Below are positions 1 to 4,979 of a stretch of 6,421 nucleotides of DNA, one piece after another. The notes under the pieces are model-generated. The model had not been told where the DNA came from. It did no database searches and saw nothing but the letters and a program-made list of their open reading frames with translations. The position numbers and the translations under genes were made by a program. Origin of the DNA: Planctomicrobium piriforme (GTDB lineage: Bacteria; Planctomycetota; Planctomycetia; Pirellulales; PNKZ01); assembly GCA_945877965.1 (NCBI GenBank), contig CAMCTH010000286.1, positions 1-6,421 on the forward strand, given 5' to 3'. The number at the start of each line of letters is the position of its first letter. The first letter of the stretch is position 1.

Positions 1-39
1 TGCAAACGTTGAAAAAAGTGCAACCAAGCGCTCGGACAT
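1..39 (-). CDS. Partial gene leaving the left edge (N-terminal 13 codons)
   Basis: Only the first 13 codons are in the window, reading MSERLVALFSTFA. The start is chosen because the minus strand has a perfect GGAGG (complement of 47-51) exactly 7 bases, all T, before the ATG at 39-37. It follows the 130-aa gene by about 60 bases on the same strand and is probably in the same operon. A second possible start in another frame, ATG at 80-78, also has a purine-rich AGGGGG before it and is open to the window edge (MSSFVEHALTEVF...), so which frame is used cannot be settled here. No function can be read from 13 residues. Confidence 0.5.
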   Translation of the reverse strand, partial: MSERLVALFSTFA

Positions 40-100
40 AAAAAAACCTCCGTGAGTGCGTGCTCCACGAAGGAACTCATGCAAGACCCCCTTGATTCTT

Positions 101-493
101 TCAAGGAGCTGGAAATACTGCCGACGGTTTAGATGCGATTACCGTGGGGTCGTTCTTGCTCATCTTGATGATCTGTTTTGCAGTCAGTGCAGCAGCCACT
201 GAGAACAAAACGGCCTTGGCTTCTCTGCCGCACCAGAGACCGATCACCGAGACCGCTTCGGCGAGCCTTAGGTCCTCACGCAACTCGTTGATGGGCACGA
301 ATGATTCGTGGGAGCTAAGCGTCAGCTCCCGACGACGGATTTTTGCCACCAGAGCAGAAGAAATGCGTCCGAAGGGACCGCCCTCCAAGAAGCCTTGCGA
401 TGACGTCTTCGTGCCGACTGCCTCGTCAATGTTCAATCGCATCGCATCGCCCCGCTCAAACCTCGCTAAAAGTGATTTATTCATGGCGAACAT
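101..493 (-). CDS. Hypothetical protein, 130 aa, element-borne
   Basis: An open frame of 130 codons ending in TGA at 103-101. The ATG at 493-491 is chosen because AGGAA (complement of 501-505) lies 7 bases upstream; ATG codons at 532, 511 and 484 are alternatives with poorer spacing. I do not recognise the family. The protein is soluble-looking with mixed charge: a basic patch near residues 51-56 (AKIRRREL) is followed by a helix-prone stretch (INELREDLRLAEAVSVIG) and an alanine-rich segment (about residues 93-110) that is too short and too polar to call a membrane span with confidence. It lies about 105 bases after the DUF3102-like gene on the same strand, so an operon is likely. A competing plus-strand frame covers 144-602 but lacks a convincing ribosome site and has shadow-like composition. 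Confidence 0.5.
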   Translation of the reverse strand: MFAMNKSLLARFERGDAMRLNIDEAVGTKTSSQGFLEGGPFGRISSALVAKIRRRELTLSSHESFVPINELREDLRLAEAVSVIGLWCGREAKAVLFSVAAALTAKQIIKMSKNDPTVIASKPSAVFPAP

Positions 494-535
494 AAAATGG
501 TTCCTATACATGCCAAGAAAATGGGCTGGCACCCC

Positions 536-575
536 TCCGTGCCCCGCAGGCTTACGTTGCCGTGCGGGACACGGA
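536..575. repeat. Strong imperfect inverted repeat between two minus-strand genes
   Basis: TCCGTG at 536-541 pairs with CACGGA at 570-575, then after one C/A mismatch CCCGCA at 543-548 pairs with TGCGGG at 563-568. GGC at 549-551 can also pair with GCC at 559-561. This gives a stem of at least 12 base pairs with a 7-14 base loop. It lies in the spacer between the stop of the DUF3102-like gene (599) and the start of the 130-aa gene (493). No T-run follows on the minus strand, so it looks more like an mRNA processing or attenuation hairpin, or a protein-binding dyad, than an intrinsic terminator. Confidence 0.5.
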
Positions 576-598
576 GTACGAAATCGGCGACGCGATGC

Positions 599-1321
599 TT
601 AGGTAACCACCACCGCAGCATTGCCGTTCAAGCGGTTCACCGCTTGTGTGGCGATTCGGCTTTTCGGTGGCTTTACCGATACGGAGGATGCGACCTCCGC
701 GTCACCGACCTGAATCGACAGCGAGGATTCCAGAGCTTTTTGCAAATGCCGAACAATGGCCAGAGCAGCCAAGCTCGGACATAGAACTTCGCCGTGTGCA
801 TCCGTCAGTTTTTTGCTTTGAGCGAGTCGCATCACTTGTGCACCCAAGCGAGACGACTGCTTCGCGACAAATAACGACACTCGTGACTCCGAAGGGAAGG
901 TAATCAACTCGGCTTTGCTCTGTTGGCCTGCCAGTTCGCTCTCCGAGGGAACTATGAGCGTCTTTGGTGATTGTTGTTCCCGCGGCTGCTTTTTCGAGAC
1001 GGCTTTCAGTGCTTGCGCCAGGCCAATCTTCGTAAGATCGCGGCCGGACGCGATTAGCTCGTCCCAGTGTGCGGCGATGCGCATGTAGCGTTGGGATTCA
1101 GCCAACGAAACATGGCAGCACCCCGTCACCCACGGAATCCATTTTGCTTTCTGTTCTTTGACAAGTTGTTTTGCCGCCAAGAGTTCCTGGCCAATCTCGC
1201 GTGCGATCGTCAACGACGTTCGTACACCCTCCTGGCATCGCTTGTGAGCGTCATGGATTCTGGACGCCAGAGTTTCCAACGTGGCGGCCTTCTGCTTCTC
1301 AGACTTGGTCGCTGCAATCAT
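599..1321 (-). CDS. DUF3102-like protein, 240 aa
   Basis: The start at 1321 is fixed by a strong AAAGGAG (complement of 1328-1334) six bases upstream; an upstream in-frame ATG at 1372 would add 17 residues but lacks this signal. Residues about 25-85 resemble the DUF3102 family: a long helix (REIGQELLAAKQLV, 41-54), then WIPWV (61-65), then a helix-turn-helix-like segment ending in ESQRYMRIA (75-83). DUF3102 proteins are known mainly from plasmids, phages and integrated elements, and their role is not established; the QRYM segment suggests DNA binding, which is inference. The remaining 130 residues are polar and proline/serine/lysine-rich at 105-150, then a second helical region (about 150-205). 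It is the first gene of a leftward operon with the 130-aa gene and faces away from the recombinase operon. Two inverted repeats sit just upstream. Confidence 0.72.
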   Translation of the reverse strand: MIAATKSEKQKAATLETLASRIHDAHKRCQEGVRTSLTIAREIGQELLAAKQLVKEQKAKWIPWVTGCCHVSLAESQRYMRIAAHWDELIASGRDLTKIGLAQALKAVSKKQPREQQSPKTLIVPSESELAGQQSKAELITFPSESRVSLFVAKQSSRLGAQVMRLAQSKKLTDAHGEVLCPSLAALAIVRHLQKALESSLSIQVGDAEVASSVSVKPPKSRIATQAVNRLNGNAAVVVT

Positions 1322-1340
1322 GTCGTTCTCCTTTAGATGC

Positions 1341-1381
1341 GGCTCGCTACGAGTCCTTGCGAGCCTCGACACGTTGTCGAG
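1341..1381. promoter_or_regulatory. Pair of abutting inverted repeats upstream of the DUF3102-like gene
   Basis: GGCTCGC (1341-1347) pairs with GCGAGCC (1359-1365), loop 11. Directly abutting and sharing base 1365, CTCGACA (1365-1371) pairs with TGTCGAG (1375-1381) around CGT. Both arms are perfect over 7 bases. They lie 20-60 bases before the start codon at 1321 on the minus strand. This is the right place for an operator or a structured leader. The 17-base dyad 1365-1381 is the size of a typical dimer-binding operator. The regulator is unknown; one of the two element proteins flanking this region would be the first candidate. Confidence 0.45.
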
Positions 1382-1443
1382 TTATCACGCAAGACTCGGC
1401 TGCCAATTGGAAAGCGAGAGTCGGCGGCGTCGGGGATCAAAGA

Positions 1444-1473
1444 ATTCCCGAACGGATCGCTTTCGTCGGGAAT
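1444..1473. repeat. Inverted repeat in the divergent region
   Basis: ATTCCCGA (1444-1451) is matched by TCGGGAAT (1466-1473). With one bulged base the pairing can extend inwards by two more pairs. It lies about 120 bases upstream of the DUF3102-like start and about 380 upstream of the 1851 gene. It could be a regulatory hairpin, a binding site or part of an origin; nothing decides between these. Confidence 0.4.
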
Positions 1474-1850
1474 AGGCCAAGAAAACGACACCGCATTCGT
1501 GCGGCGTCGTCGATGAAACCGGCGCGGCGGCAGAACGCCGAATCGCCGTAAGGATGCGTTACTTCAGCATTCAGATCACGGTCACAAGCATTGCGACAGC
1601 CGGGAAAGCACAGCCCAAAACTGCATTTTAGATTGGTGACTTTCCATCTTCCCGGTTTTTCTTGATCCCGATGTGCACCCAGTCTCGCTGTACTTGTTAG
1701 TCCGGTTCTCGTCGCGCGAGCTGTGTCCCGCCGCTCCAGGCGGGGCAAAAGCGAATTCGCAATGAGAGCCGGTGCTTAGTGCACGTGGGACTTCGGCATG
1801 ACGATGTTCGCAGTAGCTGCCACGCGTCGTGCATTCCTGGAGGCTAAAAG

Positions 1851-2624
1851 ATGCGCGGCGATACGCTCCATCACTTCGATCTAAAACTATGCGATTATGT
1901 CATCGGGAATGTGACGCAGTATTTCGATGATCGTGAGTTTGCCGACTGGATTCGGACAAGCATCCCATCGTCATTGGCCTCGCACCTTGACGCGTGTCAT
2001 GCGGAATGTGAATCGCCAAAGGCACTTTTAGGCGAGGACGAGCTGCATGCCTTGGAAACGGCGAATGAATGTCCGCCGCCGGAACTAGATCGAAAATGGC
2101 TTCCCTACGACGCATTGCATCGAAGATACGTCTCCACGCTACGCGAAGTCCATGAAGAACTCTGCCCTCGGGCCGCTCAGGATTGGGCTGAGGAATGTTC
2201 TGCTTCAGCAAAACGACTCTCTGCGCGACGTCTGTCACTTCACGATGGAATTATGATCGCTGGAGAATGGCTGCGGCGGCTTCGACAACTTTTACTGGCC
2301 ATGCGGGCGACGGAACTTGCAGCCGCTCCGCTTGGAACTTTTCCTACTCCGTTACATCCAACTCCTATGCGTGACACGCCGCAATCAACAGAAGCGAACG
2401 AGATAACTGACTTGTTTCTGATCCGTATCGAGATACTACGGCAGATCATGCGAGATCATCCGCAAGGTCGCAGAGCCAAACCCGAGTCGTTGATTAAAGC
2501 TGCGGGCATCGGAAACCAGTCTGCAAGAAACGTGCTTCGATGGCTAGCCGATCGAGGCGAGTACGAAGGTTTCACCCGAGCACGTCCGGCACGATTTATG
2601 GAAGGAAGAAGGAACGAAATATGA
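1851..2624 (+). CDS. Hypothetical protein, 257 aa, probable C-terminal winged helix
   Basis: The start has a perfect GGAGG at 1839-1843, 7 bases before the ATG. I do not recognise the full-length family. Residues 1-155 are largely helical and acidic to neutral, with several Cys and His residues (C14, C49, C53, C74, C105, C116) but no regular metal-binding spacing. A proline-rich linker follows (about 160-178, PLGTFPTPLHPTPM). Residues about 188-240 look like a winged helix-turn-helix: helix FLIRIEILRQIMRDHP, a short helix ESLIKAAGI, a recognition-like helix NQSARNVLRWLADRG, then a strand. This suggests DNA binding (inference), perhaps as operon regulator or recombination directionality factor. 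Its TGA overlaps the next ATG (ATGA at 2621), and the operon leads to the serine recombinase, so it is probably co-expressed with it. Confidence 0.68.
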   Translation: MRGDTLHHFDLKLCDYVIGNVTQYFDDREFADWIRTSIPSSLASHLDACHAECESPKALLGEDELHALETANECPPPELDRKWLPYDALHRRYVSTLREVHEELCPRAAQDWAEECSASAKRLSARRLSLHDGIMIAGEWLRRLRQLLLAMRATELAAAPLGTFPTPLHPTPMRDTPQSTEANEITDLFLIRIEILRQIMRDHPQGRRAKPESLIKAAGIGNQSARNVLRWLADRGEYEGFTRARPARFMEGRRNEI

Positions 2625-3130
2625 GCACTCCAAGCTTCCTTGAAATAGCGGCCATCGTTCCCCGTTCTGGAATGGAGGAACTTTGGATTGCATTACCGTA
2701 CGCAAGTAATCTCAGCCTATTGCCTCCACTGAGGAGCAACGCGACGGGGCCATCACCCCGTCAGCTTCATGTCGTTGAACAGGCCGAGAGCATTTCACGT
2801 GGGTCGGAAGCGGAAACACAGCGTAACGGTGCGAGTGGTGTCGCCGGGGACATTGTCTCCGAACGCACGGAATCCCTACGCGAAAGATTCCGCATCAACT
2901 CGCCGAGCGGCAATGCTTCAAACCGTCACTCGCGGGCTGGCCAAGATCATGCGCAATCAGGGCCACTAGAACGGCTACCTGAATGCGGAGAGAAGAAGCT
3001 CGCTAGTTGGCGTCACGCGAGAACAAGACGCAGCGACCTCGTGGTGAAACGTAAATCGACGTTTGCCCCACCCCCTTGCCTCATTGGCATAATTCCAGCA
3101 GTCGTTGACTGCCCTGGGGACTCAAAGTGA
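2621..3130 (+). CDS. Possible small protein, 169 aa, coupled to both neighbours
   Basis: Two points favour this frame. Its ATG overlaps the stop of the upstream gene (ATGA at 2621-2624) and is preceded by AAGGAA. Its TGA overlaps the GTG start of the recombinase (GTGA at 3127-3130). An open frame of 170 codons that joins both neighbours by 4-nt overlaps is unlikely to be pure chance. Against it, from about residue 50 onwards the translation is Ser/Arg/Gly-rich with no evident fold. By my hand count of 2769-2969, G+C is lower at its third codon position than at its first, the reverse of what is expected in a GC-rich genome. A nested frame (2769-2969) looks more protein-like over that part, so a frameshift or a mixed arrangement is possible. 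No family is recognised. Confidence 0.4.
   Translation: MSTPSFLEIAAIVPRSGMEELWIALPYASNLSLLPPLRSNATGPSPRQLHVVEQAESISRGSEAETQRNGASGVAGDIVSERTESLRERFRINSPSGNASNRHSRAGQDHAQSGPLERLPECGEKKLASWRHARTRRSDLVVKRKSTFAPPPCLIGIIPAVVDCPGDSK
2743..2762. repeat. GC-rich hairpin before the 66-aa frame
   Basis: GACGGGG (2743-2749) pairs perfectly with CCCCGTC (2756-2762) around CCATCA. It ends 6 bases before the ATG at 2769. No T-run follows, so it is not an intrinsic terminator. If the 2769 frame is translated, the hairpin occupies the place where a ribosome site should be. Confidence 0.4.
2769..2969 (+). CDS. Alternative small protein, 66 aa, nested in another frame
   Basis: This frame starts at ATG 2769 and ends at TAG 2967-2969. 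Its translation is basic and coherent: RKRKHSVTVRVVSPGTL (a likely beta-strand pair with a positive patch), then SPNARNPYAKDSASTRRAAM, then a helix LQTVTRGLAKIMRNQGH at the C-terminus. G+C by codon position, counted by hand, is highest at position three (about 67%, against about 55% at positions one and two), which is the coding pattern expected here and is not shown by the overlapping 2621 frame. Weak points are the missing Shine-Dalgarno and the hairpin at 2743-2762. A small basic protein just before a serine recombinase could be an accessory or directionality factor, but that is only suggested by position. Confidence 0.45.
   Translation: MSLNRPRAFHVGRKRKHSVTVRVVSPGTLSPNARNPYAKDSASTRRAAMLQTVTRGLAKIMRNQGH
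3095..3117 (+). promoter_or_regulatory. Small hairpin overlapping the recombinase ribosome site
   Basis: GCAGTC (3098-3103) pairs with GACTGC (3107-3112) around GTT, and CCA (3095-3097) can pair with TGG (3115-3117) with two bulged C residues. The right side reaches the start of the GGGGA (3116-3120) that precedes the GTG start at 3127. In mRNA it could limit translation of the recombinase unless the upstream frame is being translated through it. The regulatory role is inference. Confidence 0.3.
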
Positions 3131-4815
3131 AAGTTGGACTAATGCAAAACCGAAAATGCGCTTTGTACGGTCGGGTTTCCACGGTGCGCCAAGCCCTGGT
3201 GCAGGACGGTGGGCTCGATACGCAATTTGAGCTGATGGAACGGTATGTCCAGTACGAGTCGGCAAAGGGTGAAGGCACCTGGCACATTCATGATCGCTTT
3301 CGAGAAGAGGCGTACTCCGGCAAGGACCTCGAACGCCCCGAGTTCAAGCGAATGATGAATGACGTCGAGGCGGGGCTCATCGACACCGTAATCGTCCATA
3401 AGATTGACCGAATCACTCGGTCACTGCCCGATTTTTATACCCTTTGGAGCACCTTTGAACGGCACAACGTCCAGTTTGTGTCGCTACATGAAAAGTTCGA
3501 TACCACGACCGCAATCGGACGGGCCATGCTCAAGCTCATCCTGGTGTTTGCCGAGCTCGAACGTGAACAGACGGGTGAGCGAACCGCCGCGACGATGGAG
3601 AATCGCGCGAGGCTAGGCCTATGGAACGGAGGCGTGCGACCGCTCGGATTCGACGTTCAAAAGAACCAAGAAGAACGCGCCGCCGTTCTAATTCCGAACG
3701 AAGAAGAGACTCGAATCGCTCGCGAGCATTTTTTTGAGAAGTGCGTAGAACTTGGTTCCGCTGGAAAAGTCGTCAAACACCTCGCCGCGATGGGAATCCG
3801 GGAGCCGGTCTACGTCAGCCGTCGCGGTAAACAGCGCGGCGGTGGGCAATTCACGAAACCCAAAGTGGTCCGATTGCTCACGAATCCGATCTACGTCGGC
3901 AAGATCGAGTTCCGTGGTGAAATCTACCCTGGTCAGCAGCAAGGAATCATCGCCCAATACTTGTACGACGAAGTGCAACGAATCCTGGAGCGCAACCGAG
4001 AAAGGCGTGGCAACTATCGAGACCAGCGAACTCACTTATTTTTGCTGCAAGGACTGATTCGCTGCGGCCGTTGTGGATCGTTCATGACGCCGAAGACGTC
4101 CATCGGACGCGGGGCCAAGAAGCATTTTTACTACCAGTGTACGAAAAACGCTCACTCGTCCGGTACGGCCTGCGATGCGAAGTACGTGCGCGCCGAGTCG
4201 GTCGAGGAGTTCGTGCTCGCTCAGCTACGGAAGTGGACGATGTCGTCCAACGAGGTTCAGCGGGTCGTCGCGGAGGCCAATGCTCAGAAAGATTCGACCT
4301 TCGAGGGGCTAGAAGCGGAGGAGCGGGCGCTACTGAAGCGACTCGCGGCAGTCCGAACTAAGTTGCAGGCCATCGTCCAAGCGGTCGAATCGGGCGGGGC
4401 GTTCTCTAGTCTGGCCCAGCGGATGGGCGAACTGGAAGGCGAGCAGAAGTCGATGGAGGAAGAACTGGCCTCAATCCGAGAAGAGAAAAATTTGATCCGC
4501 CAGAAAACGATTTCCACCGAGGCCATGCTGGCGACCTACCAGGACTTCCCGTCGATCCTGGACGCCCTATCCCACGCCGAGGATTGGCACTGCATTAAGA
4601 CGCTGATCGCCCAGCACGTCGAGGTGATCGACTGGCATCAGGACGAGGCGGACCCGACCTCGGGAACCGTCGATATCGCCCTATTTGAAGAGGCCCAGGC
4701 AGTGGGCGAAGAGAGCATAAAAAACCACCCTGACGCATCCGTGGTTAACGGAGGTGCGTCAGGGTGGCATAAATGGCTCCCCGACAAGGACTCGAACCTT
4801 GGACCTTGCGATTAA
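3127..4815 (+). CDS. Large serine recombinase (site-specific integrase)
   Basis: Catalyses cut-and-religate recombination between attachment sites through a 5'-phosphoserine intermediate. Domains in order: N-terminal resolvase domain (about 10-155) with YGRVST, nucleophile Ser18 and Arg16, the IDR..R motif (Asp94, Arg95, Arg98), and the TAIGRAMLKLILVFAELERE segment leading to the long helix; recombinase domain (about 165-290); zinc ribbon with Cys313, Cys316, Cys338, Cys349; coiled coil (about 390-460). GTG 3127 is preferred because GGGGA lies 6 bases upstream and it overlaps the previous stop; ATG 3142 is an alternative, and an in-frame TGA at 3106 blocks anything longer. The total of 562 residues is normal for the family, but residues about 533-562 are encoded by the antisense of a tRNA terminator and tRNA-Asn (WLPDKDSNLGP). 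The true element-encoded end is therefore uncertain. It is probably the integrase that placed this element next to the tRNA. Confidence 0.95.
   Translation: MKVGLMQNRKCALYGRVSTVRQALVQDGGLDTQFELMERYVQYESAKGEGTWHIHDRFREEAYSGKDLERPEFKRMMNDVEAGLIDTVIVHKIDRITRSLPDFYTLWSTFERHNVQFVSLHEKFDTTTAIGRAMLKLILVFAELEREQTGERTAATMENRARLGLWNGGVRPLGFDVQKNQEERAAVLIPNEEETRIAREHFFEKCVELGSAGKVVKHLAAMGIREPVYVSRRGKQRGGGQFTKPKVVRLLTNPIYVGKIEFRGEIYPGQQQGIIAQYLYDEVQRILERNRERRGNYRDQRTHLFLLQGLIRCGRCGSFMTPKTSIGRGAKKHFYYQCTKNAHSSGTACDAKYVRAESVEEFVLAQLRKWTMSSNEVQRVVAEANAQKDSTFEGLEAEERALLKRLAAVRTKLQAIVQAVESGGAFSSLAQRMGELEGEQKSMEEELASIREEKNLIRQKTISTEAMLATYQDFPSILDALSHAEDWHCIKTLIAQHVEVIDWHQDEADPTSGTVDIALFEEAQAVGEESIKNHPDASVVNGGASGWHKWLPDKDSNLGPCD
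4719..4767 (-). terminator. Intrinsic terminator of tRNA-Asn
   Basis: Read on the minus strand, the arms 4767-4755 and 4737-4725 pair perfectly over 13 bases (CCACCCTGACGCA). A second 5-pair stem follows (4752-4748 with 4742-4738), a 2-base bulge, and a 5-base loop. The stem is followed at once by six T residues (A run at 4719-4724 on the plus strand). It begins 6 bases after the tRNA CCA end. The whole structure lies inside the 3' end of the recombinase frame. Confidence 0.9.
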
Positions 4816-4849
4816 CAGTCGCGCGCTCTACCAACTGAGCTATCGGGGA
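4774..4849 (-). tRNA. tRNA-Asn (GTT), CCA encoded
   Basis: The reverse complement folds as a complete 76-base tRNA: acceptor stem TCCCCGA/TCGGGGA (7 pairs), D stem GCTC/GAGC, anticodon loop CTGTTAA with anticodon GTT (Asn), T stem CAAGG/CCTTG with loop TTCGAGT, discriminator G, and genomically encoded CCA. One mismatch (C27/A43) sits at the top of the anticodon stem. It has its own promoter upstream and an intrinsic terminator downstream and looks fully functional. The recombinase frame enters from the other side and stops (TAA, 4813-4815) inside the anticodon-loop region. Confidence 0.97.
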
Positions 4850-4861
4850 ATGATGTGCACT

Positions 4862-4890
4862 AGAATAGCTGCCGATTTAGACTTTGCCAA
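4862..4890 (-). promoter_or_regulatory. Sigma70-like promoter for tRNA-Asn
   Basis: On the minus strand TTGGCA (complement of 4885-4890) is followed after 17 bases by TATTCT (complement of 4862-4867). This places the expected transcription start about 5-6 bases before the tRNA at 4849. Two good hexamers at ideal spacing and the right distance to a tRNA make this a solid call. An 8-base inverted repeat (4882-4889 with 4899-4906) covers the -35. Confidence 0.75.
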
Positions 4891-4906
4891 GGGCGGTCTG
4901 GCAAAG
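4882..4906. repeat. Inverted repeat over the tRNA promoter -35
   Basis: CTTTGCCA (4882-4889) pairs with TGGCAAAG (4899-4906), loop 9. It lies between the end of the kinase gene (4966) and the tRNA on the minus strand and overlaps the -35 hexamer. No T-run follows on the minus strand, so it may be a weak 3' hairpin of the kinase transcript or a binding site. Confidence 0.4.
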
Positions 4907-4954
4907 ACATCTCCGTTCGCCTTCAAGATTTAGGGCCGAAAAACGGGGCTCGCA

Positions 4955-4979
4955 GCCGCCTTCGGTCAGGCGGTCTTTT
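4955..4979 (+). terminator. Possible weak terminator facing read-through from the left
   Basis: GCCGCC (4955-4960) pairs with GGCGGT (4969-4974, one G-U pair) and is followed by CTTTT on the plus strand. It overlaps the last codons and stop of the kinase gene. It could stop recombinase read-through transcripts from running antisense into the kinase. The stem is short and the loop (8 bases) unremarkable, so the call is tentative. Confidence 0.3.

Larger units (their letters stand above)
1322..1850. other. Divergent intergenic region, about 530 bases, no convincing gene
   Basis: This stretch lies between the minus-strand DUF3102-like gene and the plus-strand 1851 gene, so it should hold both promoters. 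A 103-codon minus-strand frame (1437-1748) and plus-strand frames reaching 1551 are open, but they lack ribosome sites and have no recognisable sequence. What is visible are inverted repeats: 1341-1365, 1365-1381, 1444-1473 and 1727-1744 (CCCGCC/GGCGGG around a 6-base loop), plus a 10-base palindrome GCGAATTCGC at 1751-1760. No good -35/-10 pair was found for either direction. Confidence 0.6.

Noticed and set aside
144..602. Plus-strand frame of 152 codons opposite the 130-aa gene
   Set aside because: No clear ribosome site, Ser/Arg/Pro-rich shadow-like translation, and it lies opposite a minus-strand frame with a well-placed AGGAA that fits the local operon.
33..785. Similar short stretches around ATGTCCGAGC at the left edge (about 30-39) and inside the DUF3102-like gene (about 774-784)
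   Set aside because: The match is about ten bases and lies in different contexts (a start codon versus mid-gene); too short to be called a repeat.
1321..1420. A possible promoter for the DUF3102-like gene with TTGGCA and GATAAC on the minus strand
   Set aside because: The spacer is only 14 bases with the best -10, which is outside the usual range, so it is not listed as a feature.
1171..1551. Plus-strand frame overlapping the DUF3102-like gene and its leader
   Set aside because: Low-complexity basic translation with no ribosome site; most likely a shadow of the minus-strand gene.
1437..1748. Minus-strand frame of 103 codons in the divergent region
   Set aside because: No Shine-Dalgarno, Arg-rich unstructured translation, and it overlaps the inverted repeat at 1444-1473; it is not recognisable as any protein. 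A decayed gene cannot be ruled out.
1751..1760. 10-base palindrome GCGAATTCGC
   Set aside because: Short and isolated; self-complementary decamers are expected by chance at this scale, so it is mentioned only as part of the divergent region.
1..4718. Search for a second copy of the tRNA-Asn 3' end or terminator arms as the other attachment site
   Set aside because: By eye none is present in the window, so the opposite end of the element must lie to the left of it or the core is too short to recognise.
4777..4815. Reading the recombinase tail DKDSNLGP as a real conserved protein motif
   Set aside because: It is simply the antisense translation of the tRNA acceptor and T-arm, a familiar result whenever a frame runs into a tRNA from this side.
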